A stretch of DNA of 37,215 nucleotides from Myxococcales bacterium (lineage in GTDB: Bacteria; Myxococcota_A; Polyangia; Haliangiales; Haliangiaceae), in contig JAEUJY010000158.1 of the NCBI GenBank assembly GCA_016794525.1, positions 1 through 37,215 on the forward strand, written 5' to 3'. How positions within the stretch are numbered: position 1 is the stretch's first letter; each line of letters starts with the position of its first letter. The position numbers were made by a program, and so were the translations under genes. The notes below the pieces were generated by a model. That model did not search any database. It was not told where the DNA came from and was given only the letters and a program-made list of their open reading frames with translations. This document shows positions 1 to 7,820 of the stretch, piece by piece.

Positions 1-140
1 GCGACGGCGTGCCGTTCGCGTGGCCCAAGGGCTTCGAGCCGATGCCGACGGCGGCGCCGCAGACCTGGCTCATGCAGGGCGGCTGGAAACGCGGCGGCCC
101 GCCGCCCAGCCTGTGGGAGCGGCCGGGGCCGCTGGCGTGA
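1..140 (+). CDS. C-terminal end of an unidentified protein (cut by window edge)
   Basis: An open frame enters from the left edge (first full codon at base 3) and ends with TGA at 138-140. The visible 45 residues are rich in Pro, Gly and Trp and finish with SLWERPGPLA. I see no domain or motif that allows naming it. It converges on the next gene, with 94 bp between the two stop codons; that gap shows no clear hairpin plus T-tract. Coding status rests on the open frame and its fit to the local codon pattern (C or G at third positions). Confidence 0.45.
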   Translation, partial: DGVPFAWPKGFEPMPTAAPQTWLMQGGWKRGGPPPSLWERPGPLA

Positions 141-234
141 GGCACCACGGCGCGCGCGGACGGTCGTCACCGCGCCGCGTGAACCTCCAAGGCTCGTCGG
201 GGACGTCGGGCGAAGCCGGGACGCGTGGCGCTCG

Positions 235-1626
235 CTACTCGGGCACCTCGCCGGTGGTCATCTCCTCGGCGAGCTCGCGGCCGTGGGTGACGGCGTAGAA
301 CAGGCCCTCGAGCAGGAGCCGCATCGACGCGAGCACGTCGTCGCGGCCGCGCAGGCCGCGGCGGGCGGTCAGCGGCGCGAACAGCCGCTGCAGCGCCGGC
401 TCGTCGAGCGACCACGCGTAGCGCAGGTGCGGCCGGGCCGGGCCCGCGAGGGCGTCGAGGAAGCGGTCGATCAGCGCGCCGGCCTCGGCGGCGAGCTCGC
501 GCTGGTAGGCGACGAGCGCCGCGCGCTTGGCCGGATCGGCCTCGGCCTCGGCCAGCGCGTGAGCGCGCTCCATGCGATCGATCACGTCGGCGATGGCGCC
601 GGCGCGGTCGCGGACCTGATCGAGCTTGCTGTTGAGCGTCGCGCGCACCAGGCCCAGCCGCGCCTCCCAGCCCAACGCCACGGTCTCGTACATCAGCTTC
701 AGGTACTGGTAGCTGAGCGTGAGCATCGTGCCGCTCATCGCCAGCCCGGCGCCCCAGCTCGCGCCGCCCAGCTCGCCGAGGCTGCCGACCAGCTGCATGC
801 CGTTGGTGATCACGCCGCGGGCGCCGTCGATCTTGCTCATCGTCGACGTCTCGCTCGAGAACAGGTCGAGGGCGCCCTCGACGATGCCGACCGCCGCCGC
901 CAGCCCGCCGATCGTGCCGTTGAGCTTGCCCGAGGCCTCGTCGAGCACCAGCGCCGCGGCGTGGCGCTTCGCCGCGTCGGCGCGCTCGAGCAGCTGATCG
1001 AAGATGAACACCGTCTTGGCCTCGAGCACGTCGACCGCGGTCCCCAGCGTGCCGACGCCGGTGTCGCTGGTGGTGCTCTTGCCGTTCCACAGCTGGTCGT
1101 GGACGGTGGGGCCAGCGCCCAGCCCGGCCAGCTGCTGCAGCGCCGCGAGGCTGGCCGACAGCCGCGCGCTCGCCGCCTGGGGATCGGCGGCGTCGACCAC
1201 CTCACCGCCGATGAACCCCGAGCGCTCGACCCGCAGGCGCTGCTGGTGGGCGATCAGCTTGGCCTGCTCGCGCGCGAGCAGATCTTCGATCCGCTGCGCG
1301 CGCTGGCCGCCACCCTCCTCGAGGGCGAGCTGGTGCAGCGGCCGGCGCAGCAGTCCGCGCACCCGCACCAGCAGCTCGAGCCGCTCGCTGGGGTCGCCGA
1401 GCTCGTCGACAGCCAGCCGCAGCAGCTCGCCGATGTCGGCGAACTCGTCGGGGCACGCCGCGAGCACGGCCGGCCGGCGCTCGGTCAGCACCGACTCGGT
1501 CATCATGGCCAGCTGATCGACCGCGTCGCGCTCGAAGTCGGAGTAGTCGGTCGCGACCTCGTCGCGCTCGTACGATGGAGTCGGAGCGCCGGGCGCCGGG
1601 GCGTGGACGTGCTTGGGAGAGGCCAT
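235..1626 (-). CDS. Large alpha-helical protein of unknown function with central hydrophobic helices
   Basis: The product is 463 residues, starting MASPKHVHAPAPG. I do not recognise the family. The first ~40 residues are Pro-rich and polar. Residues ~45-215 look like amphipathic helices rich in Leu, Glu and Arg. A central zone contains two hydrophobic Gly/Ala-rich stretches, around GTIGGLAAAVGIVEGAL and GAGLAMSGTMLTLSYQYLKL. Long charged helices follow to the C-terminus, which ends TTGEVPE. No signal peptide is visible. Two hydrophobic helices between long amphipathic helices resemble the general plan of alpha-helical pore formers, but that is shape only, without sequence evidence. The gene is divergent from dnaE2, sharing the 159-bp upstream region with its palindrome. 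The frame stays open far upstream as a shadow, so the ATG was chosen for its protein-like N-terminus. Confidence 0.72.
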   Translation of the reverse strand: MASPKHVHAPAPGAPTPSYERDEVATDYSDFERDAVDQLAMMTESVLTERRPAVLAACPDEFADIGELLRLAVDELGDPSERLELLVRVRGLLRRPLHQLALEEGGGQRAQRIEDLLAREQAKLIAHQQRLRVERSGFIGGEVVDAADPQAASARLSASLAALQQLAGLGAGPTVHDQLWNGKSTTSDTGVGTLGTAVDVLEAKTVFIFDQLLERADAAKRHAAALVLDEASGKLNGTIGGLAAAVGIVEGALDLFSSETSTMSKIDGARGVITNGMQLVGSLGELGGASWGAGLAMSGTMLTLSYQYLKLMYETVALGWEARLGLVRATLNSKLDQVRDRAGAIADVIDRMERAHALAEAEADPAKRAALVAYQRELAAEAGALIDRFLDALAGPARPHLRYAWSLDEPALQRLFAPLTARRGLRGRDDVLASMRLLLEGLFYAVTHGRELAEEMTTGEVPE

Positions 1627-1747
1627 CGCCGCGAGCCATCGCAACCGGCGCGCCACCGCGCGCAGCGCGCGGACCGCCGGATTCGCCGCGCGCGCTGCGC
1701 AGGGCCGGCGCAGTGAGCAGTTCGTGCTCGCGGTGTCGCCGAGGAGG

Positions 1748-1776
1748 TTGATCCCTTTCGATACTGAGCATATGTT
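1748..1776 (+). promoter_or_regulatory. Predicted dnaE2 promoter
   Basis: TTGATC at 1748-1753 (four of six matches to the sigma70 -35) is followed after 17 bp by TATGTT at 1771-1776. The -10 lies in the centre of the palindrome at 1759-1784, so a bound repressor would cover it. Transcription from here would begin about at the GTG at 1786, leaving almost no leader. Prediction from sequence only. Confidence 0.45.
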
Positions 1777-1784
1777 CAGTATCG
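1759..1784. promoter_or_regulatory. Near-perfect 26-bp palindrome, probable LexA operator
   Basis: Twelve of thirteen base pairs are symmetric; only 1768/1775 mismatches. The core ACTGAGCATATGTTCAGT ends in GTTCAG, which resembles the LexA box I recall for Myxococcus (ending GTTCAG, with CT about 11 bases before it). The palindrome ends one base before the dnaE2 start codon and overlaps the predicted -10. DnaE2 is an SOS gene in most bacteria that carry it, so LexA is the natural candidate. The site could also affect the divergent gene at 1626. Confidence 0.6.
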
Positions 1785-1785
1785 C

Positions 1786-4700
1786 GTGTCCGCCCCGTAC
1801 GTCCCGCTGTGGTGCAAGACCAGCTTCTCGTTCCTCGAGGGCGCGAGCCAGCCCGACGAGCTGATCGAGGAGGCGCACCGCCTCGGGCTGACCGCGATCG
1901 GGGTGGCCGATCGCGACGGCGTCTACGGCATGGTGCGCGCCCACGTGAAGGCGCGCGAGCTGGGCGTGCAGCTCCTGCCCGGCGCGACGCTGACGCTCGC
2001 CGCCGCCGGCGCGACGCTGGTGCCGTCGCCGGTGGGCGCGCCGCGGCCGGCCGGGCTGCACGCCACCGCCGAGGACGACGGCGCCGACGCCGCGATGAGC
2101 CTGGCCCGCCGCGGCCGCACCCGCCGCGCGCCGCGCAAGCGCCCGGCGTCGACGCCGACCACCGGCGAGCTGTACGGCGCCGCGACGCCGGCGCCGGTGG
2201 GTGGACCGACGACGATCGTCGTGCACGCCGCCGATCACGACGGCTGGCGCAACCTGACCCGGCTGATCACCGCCGGCCGCCGCCGCGCGCCCAAGGGCAC
2301 CGCGCTCCTGGCGTGGGACGAGCTGGCCGCCAACGCGCGCGGGCTGATCGCGCTGTGGGGCGGCGACGGCAGCCTGATCGCCGACGGCGACGACGCCGCG
2401 TGGCAGGCCAGCGCGACCGCGATCGGCGGGCTGCGCGAGGCGTTCGGCGATCGGCTGTACGCGCTGGCCACCCGCCACCGCCGCGCCGCCGAGGTGCCGA
2501 TCGAGGCGCGGCTGCGGGCGCGCGCCGCGCAGCTCGGCCTGCCGATCGCCGCCGCCACCGAGGTGCTCTACCACACCCGCGCGCGGCGCCCGCTGCAGGA
2601 CGTGCTCACCTGCATCCGCCACGGCGTCACGCTGGCCACCGCCGGGCGCCGGCTGCGCGAGAACGATCTGCACGAGCTCAAGGCGCCGTACGCGTTCACC
2701 AAGCTGTGGGCCGACGACCCGGCGGCGGTGGCGCGCACCGGCGAGATCGCCGCGCGCTGTCGCTTCGACCTCGGCCAGATCCGTTACCGCTACCCGCTCG
2801 AGAAGCTGCCCAGCGGCGCCACCACCAGCGAGCACCTGCGGGCGCTGACCTGGGCCGGCGCCCGCGGCCGCTACGGCGGCGAGGTGCCGGCCGACGTCGG
2901 GCGCCAGCTCGCCGCCGAGCTGGCGCTGATCGAGGAGCTCGACTACGGCGGCTACTTCCTGACGATGTACGAGATCGTCCAGTTCTGCCGGCGGTCGAAC
3001 ATCCTGTGCCAGGGCCGCGGCTCGGCGGCCAACTCGGCGGTGTGTTTCTGCCTCGGCATCACCGCGGTCGATCCGGTGCGGATGGGCCTCTTGTTCGAGC
3101 GGTTCCTGTCGCGCGAGCGGGCCGAGCCGCCCGACATCGATCTCGACATCGAGCACGAGCGGCGCGAGGAGGTGATCCAGCACGTCTACCGCGCCTACGG
3201 CCGCGACCACGCCGCGATGGTGTGCAACCTGATCCGCTACCGGCCCAAGAGCGCGGTGCGCGACGTCGGCAAGGCGCTGGGCCTGCCCGAGACCGCGCTC
3301 GATCGCGCCGCCAAGCTCTTGTCGTCGTGGGGCGACGTCGAGCCGACCGCGATCGCCCAGGCGCTGGGCCCGGGCGGCGGCACGCTCGAGCTCTTGGCCA
3401 AGCTGGCCAGCGAGATCCTCGAGTTCCCGCGCCACCTGTCGATCCACCCCGGCGGCTTCGTGCTCGGCCACGAGCCGGTCCACGACCTGGTGCCGATCGA
3501 GAACGCGAGCATGCCCGGGCGCACGGTGATCCAGTGGGACAAGGACGACCTCGAGAGCCTCGGGCTGTTCAAGGTCGACCTGCTGGCGCTGGGCGCGCTG
3601 CACCAGCTCCACCGCTGCTTCGATCTGATCCGCGATCACCGCGGCGTCGAGCTGTCGATGGCGACGATCCCGCCCGACGACGTCGACACCTTCGACATGA
3701 TGTGCGCGGCCGACACCGTCGGGGTGTTCCAGATCGAGAGCCGCGCGCAGATGGCGATGCTGCCGCGGCTGCGGCCGCGCACGTTCTACGATCTGGTGAT
3801 CGAGGTCAGCATCGTCCGGCCGGGGCCGATCACCGGCGGCATGGTCCACCCGTACCTGCGGCGGCGCCACGGCGAGGAGGAGGTGATCTACCCGCACGCC
3901 TGCCTCGAGCCGGTGCTGGCCAAGACGCTGGGCGTGCCGCTGTTCCAGGAGCAGGTGATGCGGCTGGCGGTGGTCGCCGCCGACTACACGCCGGGCGAGG
4001 CCGATCAGCTGCGCCGCGACATGGCGGCGTGGCGGCGCTCGGGGCGCATCGAGCAGCACCGCGAGCGGCTGATCGAGCGGATGCAGGCCAAGGGCATCGC
4101 GGTCGAGTTCGCCGAGCGGGTGTTCGAGCAGATCAAGGGCTTCGGCGAGTACGGCTTCCCCGAGTCGCACGCGGCCAGCTTCGCGCTGATCGCCTACGCG
4201 ACGTCGTACCTGCGCCGCCACTACCTGCCGGAGTTCACCGCCGGGCTGCTCAACGCGCAGCCGATGGGCTTCTACATGCCGGCGACGATCGTCGGCGACG
4301 CCCAGCGCCACGGCCTCGAGGTGCGGCCGATCGACGTCGGCGCGAGCGCCTGGGACTGCACGCTCGAGCCGGCCGCCGGCGGCGACCTGGCGGTGCGGAT
4401 GGGGCTGCGCTTCGTCACCGGCCTGACGCTGGGCGACGGCGAGCGCATCGCCGCCGAGGCCCGGCGCGCGCGGTTCGCGTCGGTCGAGGACTTCGTGCGC
4501 CGGCTGCGGCTCGACGATCGCGCCTACGCCGCGCTGGCCGAGTGCGGCGCGCTGGCCGCGCTGATGCCGGGCCAGGATCGCCGCGACGCGCTGTGGCAGG
4601 TGCGCGGCTGGGCCCGGCGCCAGGACGACGCGCTCACGGTCACCGCCGCCGAGCCCGACGTGCAGTTCGCGCGGCTGTCGCGGCTGGAGACGATCGGCTG

Positions 4701-5097
4701 GGACTACCGCGCCAGCGATCACTCGACCCGCGGCCACCCGCTGGCGCCGATGCGCGACTACCTGCGCCGCCGGCGCTGGCTCGACGCGCGCACGCTCGCC
4801 GCCGGCAAGCACGGCGCCCGGGTCGACCACGTCGGCCTGGTGATCTGCCGGCAGCGGCCGTACACCGCGGCCGGCGTCACGTTCATGACGCTCGAGGACG
4901 AGACCGGCTTCGTCAACCTGGTGGTGTGGAGCCAGGTGTTCGAGCAGCACACGCTGATCGTCAAGAGCGCGGTCCTGCTCGGCGTCACCGGCCGCCTGCA
5001 GGTGCAGGAGGGCGTGGTCCACCTGGTCGCCGAGACGCTGTGGATCCCCGAGCTGCCAGCCGCGGTGGCCACCGCGCCCAGCCGCGACTTTCACTGA
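1786..5097 (+). CDS. dnaE2: Error-prone DNA polymerase III alpha subunit DnaE2
   Basis: A 1103-residue C-family polymerase, about the family's usual length. It performs damage-induced translesion synthesis, normally with ImuA/ImuB. The N-terminus ([20 protein letters not shown]) is the DnaE2 form of the PHP domain, without the first metal-binding His. Residues ~85-145 form a low-complexity Arg/Ala/Pro insertion in that domain. The palm has PDIDLD with Asp450 and Asp452, and the third catalytic Asp is Asp598 (FKVDLLALG). [20 protein letters not shown] precedes the C-terminal OB fold (residues ~1010-1085, [18 protein letters not shown]). GTG at 1786 is the only start after the in-frame TGA at 1765-1767 that keeps the PHP motif, and it has no Shine-Dalgarno. 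No imuA, imuB or lexA is adjacent. The 3' end overlaps the convergent gene by 7 bp. Confidence 0.96.
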   Translation: MSAPYVPLWCKTSFSFLEGASQPDELIEEAHRLGLTAIGVADRDGVYGMVRAHVKARELGVQLLPGATLTLAAAGATLVPSPVGAPRPAGLHATAEDDGADAAMSLARRGRTRRAPRKRPASTPTTGELYGAATPAPVGGPTTIVVHAADHDGWRNLTRLITAGRRRAPKGTALLAWDELAANARGLIALWGGDGSLIADGDDAAWQASATAIGGLREAFGDRLYALATRHRRAAEVPIEARLRARAAQLGLPIAAATEVLYHTRARRPLQDVLTCIRHGVTLATAGRRLRENDLHELKAPYAFTKLWADDPAAVARTGEIAARCRFDLGQIRYRYPLEKLPSGATTSEHLRALTWAGARGRYGGEVPADVGRQLAAELALIEELDYGGYFLTMYEIVQFCRRSNILCQGRGSAANSAVCFCLGITAVDPVRMGLLFERFLSRERAEPPDIDLDIEHERREEVIQHVYRAYGRDHAAMVCNLIRYRPKSAVRDVGKALGLPETALDRAAKLLSSWGDVEPTAIAQALGPGGGTLELLAKLASEILEFPRHLSIHPGGFVLGHEPVHDLVPIENASMPGRTVIQWDKDDLESLGLFKVDLLALGALHQLHRCFDLIRDHRGVELSMATIPPDDVDTFDMMCAADTVGVFQIESRAQMAMLPRLRPRTFYDLVIEVSIVRPGPITGGMVHPYLRRRHGEEEVIYPHACLEPVLAKTLGVPLFQEQVMRLAVVAADYTPGEADQLRRDMAAWRRSGRIEQHRERLIERMQAKGIAVEFAERVFEQIKGFGEYGFPESHAASFALIAYATSYLRRHYLPEFTAGLLNAQPMGFYMPATIVGDAQRHGLEVRPIDVGASAWDCTLEPAAGGDLAVRMGLRFVTGLTLGDGERIAAEARRARFASVEDFVRRLRLDDRAYAALAECGALAALMPGQDRRDALWQVRGWARRQDDALTVTAAEPDVQFARLSRLETIGWDYRASDHSTRGHPLAPMRDYLRRRRWLDARTLAAGKHGARVDHVGLVICRQRPYTAAGVTFMTLEDETGFVNLVVWSQVFEQHTLIVKSAVLLGVTGRLQVQEGVVHLVAETLWIPELPAAVATAPSRDFH

Positions 5098-6162
5098 GCC
5101 GGCAGCGGGACGCGGTGCAGGCTCGGGGGTGCGGCGTCGGCGGCGATCACGACCAGCAGCGCGTCGGACGTGCTGGCCAGCTCGAGCGCGGGCGCGTCTA
5201 GCACGAAGGTGGTGAGCGTGCCGTCGCGCTCGACCCGCCACAGCGTGGGCGAGGCGGCGAGCACGCCGCCGGTCGGCCGGGCCGGGCCGGCGATCATCCA
5301 CAGCGCGCCGCCGGCCGCGGTCAGATCGTGGGCCGGGCCCGGCAGCGCGGCGATGACCGTCGCCGCATCACCAGCGTCGGCGGCCCGCGGATAGCCGAGC
5401 ACGCGTGCGGGGGCGCCGGCGCCGCCGTTGTCGACCACGACGATCCGATCGTCGGTGACCGCGAGCCCGCCGCGGTCGGCGATCGTGGCGCCGACCGGGC
5501 GCTGAGCCGTCGGCGCGGCCAGCGGAACCTGCACGAGCTGGCCTTCGTCGATGCGCGCCGCCGTCGTCGTCAGCACGAACGCCTCGTCGCCGACGACGCG
5601 CGGCTGCTCGACCGGCAGGTCCGCCAGCTCCCCGACCGGCTCGCGCGCGTCGGTCGCCAGCGCGAAGCGCGTGAGCGCGGTCGTCGGGGGCCCCGTGGTC
5701 TCGGCCACGGTCATCGCCAGCACCTGCCCGTCGCGCAGCTCCAGCGGCGCCGCGCGGCACGCGCTGCCATCGGACAGGAACGGCACCGGCATCGGCGGCG
5801 CGCCGACGCGCAGCCAGCGGCTGTGGCCGCAGCCCAGGAGCGAGGTGCCGAGGCCCCAGATCAGCTCGTCGCCGTCGGCGACGACGAACGGGCCGCGCTG
5901 CTCGATGTAGTAGTCGGGCAGCGTGTCGAGCGTCGTGGTCGCGCCGGCGTCCCCGCGACGCAGCCGCAGCGATGGCGCGGTCTCGCCCGACGCCGCCTGC
6001 ACCACCTCGATCCAGTACGGGTGCGTCGCCGACCACCTGCACCGAGCGCGGCAGCAGGTCCGCGCCGATCGCGTCCCCGGCCGGCAGCGCGCGTGGCGCG
6101 GTGTCGGTGCACGCGGCCAGCCCGGCGGCGAGCGTCGCGATCGGGATGAGCCGGGTGCGCAT
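5091..6162 (-). pseudogene. Frameshifted secreted lipoprotein, possibly beta-propeller-like
   Basis: The lipoprotein signal (MRTRLIPIATLAAGLAAC, Cys as lipid site) begins at ATG 6162 and its frame reads sensibly to about base 6030. The remaining ~310 residues (THPYWIEVVQAASGE... to LHRVPLPAQ) are in another frame, with no credible start of their own. One extra base around 6021-6035 joins the two. The body has repeating short strands with LxxxDGQVLAM and DDRIVVVDNGG patterns, like a propeller or sequential-strand beta protein. No family is recognised. It may be a recent pseudogene, a sequencing error, or a site of frameshifting. ATG at 6174 is an alternative start. It overlaps the dnaE2 end by 7 bp. 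Confidence 0.6.
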
Positions 6163-6343
6163 CGTCGGCGACATGCATATGCAGGCGCCGGGCCATCGCA
6201 ACTGTGCAGAAGCGCGGTGCGGCGGGCCGCAACCGAGTTGGCAGTCGCCAATCGGCGGCGGCAGGCGTGGGTGATGTCGCCGCGATGTCGTGGTCGCGCG
6301 GGGTGGGCCCGTAAGAGGGGCAGACCGTCCAGGAGAACTGCCC

Positions 6344-6739
6344 GTGAAGACCATCCCTAGCCTGCTCGCCGCCCTCTGCATCGCCGCCGCCGTCCCGGTC
6401 GCGCTCACCGCCTGCACCGACGACGCCTGCGCCGGCGACTCGTGCGTGTGCTCGGCCGAGAGCGACTGCGCGCGCACCTGCGGCAGCGGCGCCGACTGCA
6501 ACGTCGCCTGCAACGGCGCGCCGAGCTGCGACGTGACGTGCACGGCCGCGGCGAGCTGCGACGTCAACTGCGCCACCTCGGATCGCTGCACCGTCGCCTG
6601 CCCCGACAGCGGGTGCTCGGTGGCGTGCCCGGCCACCGGCTGTGTGGTCGACAACTGCCCGGACCCGTCGACCTGCACCGTCACCTGCGGTGGCGGCGGC
6701 GTCGCCACCTACGACGGCACCAACGCGACCTGCCCGTGA
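6344..6739 (+). CDS. Small cysteine-ladder lipoprotein
   Basis: A 131-residue exported protein. GTG at 6344 has AGGAG at 6331-6335, eight bases upstream. The signal (KTIPSLLAALCIAAAVPVALTAC) ends in a lipobox, so it should be anchored in the membrane. The mature part has about two dozen Cys in a ladder of C-x-V-x-C units every 9-10 residues (CNVAC, CDVTC, CDVNC, CTVAC, CSVAC, then CTVTC). Regular spacing of this kind suggests stacked short strands cross-linked by disulfides or a metal-binding surface; neither can be told from sequence. I know no named family. It is divergent from the broken lipoprotein at 6162, and 44 bp separate its stop from the FHA gene start. Confidence 0.8.
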   Translation: MKTIPSLLAALCIAAAVPVALTACTDDACAGDSCVCSAESDCARTCGSGADCNVACNGAPSCDVTCTAAASCDVNCATSDRCTVACPDSGCSVACPATGCVVDNCPDPSTCTVTCGGGGVATYDGTNATCP

Positions 6740-6772
6740 CCGCCGCGGCTACCACCGCGCGCGCCGGCTCCG

Positions 6773-6778
6773 TATCAT
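6773..6778 (+). promoter_or_regulatory. Predicted leaderless -10 element (FHA gene)
   Basis: TATCAT ends five bases before GTG 6784, with no Shine-Dalgarno between. The same TAnnnT-to-start geometry recurs at other genes in this window. Confidence 0.45.
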
Positions 6779-6783
6779 GGGGC

Positions 6784-7773
6784 GTGGACGCGCCGCGCAT
6801 CCGCTGCCAGCTCGTGCTCGCCGACGGCGTGGCGCGGCGGGTGGGGCCCGCTGGGCTCACCATCGGTCGGCAGCCCGACTGCGATCTGGTCACCGACGAT
6901 CCGGTGGCCAGCCGGCGGCACGCGCTGGTCCGCCTCACGATCGCCGGCGCCGAGGTGGTGCCGCTGGGCAAGGGCCCGGTCGAGATCAACGGCGTCGCGA
7001 CCACCGCGATCACCGCGCTGGCCGACGGCGATCGCCTGGTGGTGCCGGGCCTCGCCGTCGCGGTGCAGGTCCGGATCGCGCGGCCCAACCCCGACGCCGG
7101 CGCCGGGTTCCAGCTGACCCGGCTGCGCGGCGGCAGCTTCGGCCTCGGCCACAGCCCGTTCGTGGTCGGCGGCGGCGCCGGCGACGACCTGGTGGTCAAG
7201 CGCTGGCCGCCCGGGGCGCTGCGCCTCCACCAGATCGACGGCGAGCTGTACGCCGAGGCCGTGGTCGGCGGGATCACCGTCGACGACGCGGCGCTCGCGG
7301 TCGGCGAGGTCGAGCCGGTCGCGCCGGGGGCGCAGCTCGCGCTCGCGGGCGAGGTGTTCGTGGTGGCGGCGCCGCCGGCGGCGCTGCCGGTGACCGCCGA
7401 GGCCGCGGCGCGCGGCCTGCCGACCGCGGTCGCGATCGAGACCTTGCCCCGCGGCGGCCGGGTGGTGTTCACGCTTGCCGACGGCGCGCGCGCGGTGTTC
7501 CTCGCCGATCGCCGGCTCGACCTGCTGGTGGCGCTGGCGCGGCCGCCGGGCGGCTACGGCGCCGGCGACTTCATCCCCGACGACGTCGTGCGCGGCGTGG
7601 TGTGGCCACGCAACCTCGGCGTCTCGCGGCAAGAGATCAACATGCTGATCAGCCGGTGTCGGCGCGACCTCGTCGAGGCCGGCCTGCCCGGTGCCCGGCT
7701 GCTCGAGCGCGCGCCGGGCGGCGGCGGCACGCGCCTGGCGCTGGCCGTCGGCGCGGCCGTGAGCATCACCTGA
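6784..7773 (+). CDS. FHA-domain protein with C-terminal winged-helix-like domain
   Basis: 329 residues. Residues ~5-95 are an FHA domain, a phosphothreonine reader, with the motif residues Gly28-Arg29 (TIGRQPDCDL) and Ser43, Arg44, His46 (ASRRHALV). Residues ~115-200 (SPFVVGGGAGDDLVV to AGEVFVVA) look like a second, degenerate FHA-type sandwich lacking the binding residues. Residues ~220-329 (FLADRRLDLLVALARPPGGY to TRLALAVG) resemble the OmpR/PhoB-type winged helix. Together they suggest a DNA-binding regulator recruited by a phosphorylated partner; the kinase gene 47 bp downstream is the obvious candidate. GTG 6784 was preferred because of the TATCAT five bases before it; GTG 6736, overlapping the upstream stop, is also in frame. 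Confidence 0.82.
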   Translation: MDAPRIRCQLVLADGVARRVGPAGLTIGRQPDCDLVTDDPVASRRHALVRLTIAGAEVVPLGKGPVEINGVATTAITALADGDRLVVPGLAVAVQVRIARPNPDAGAGFQLTRLRGGSFGLGHSPFVVGGGAGDDLVVKRWPPGALRLHQIDGELYAEAVVGGITVDDAALAVGEVEPVAPGAQLALAGEVFVVAAPPAALPVTAEAAARGLPTAVAIETLPRGGRVVFTLADGARAVFLADRRLDLLVALARPPGGYGAGDFIPDDVVRGVVWPRNLGVSRQEINMLISRCRRDLVEAGLPGARLLERAPGGGGTRLALAVGAAVSIT

Positions 7774-7820
7774 CCGGCCCGCGGCCCAGCCGCCACCGGT
7801 CGCGCGCGCGGGAGGTTACG

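Noticed and set aside
235-5301. A 1688-codon minus-strand open frame covering dnaE2
   Set aside because: It is the antisense shadow of dnaE2 joined to the real gene at 235-1626; its translation over dnaE2 is Arg/Ala/Gln/His-rich and shows no domain, as expected from GC-rich third positions.
6174-6183. TGCATATGCA palindrome as an operator for the broken lipoprotein
   Set aside because: Only 10 bp, no second copy or adjacent promoter element; left as unexplained.
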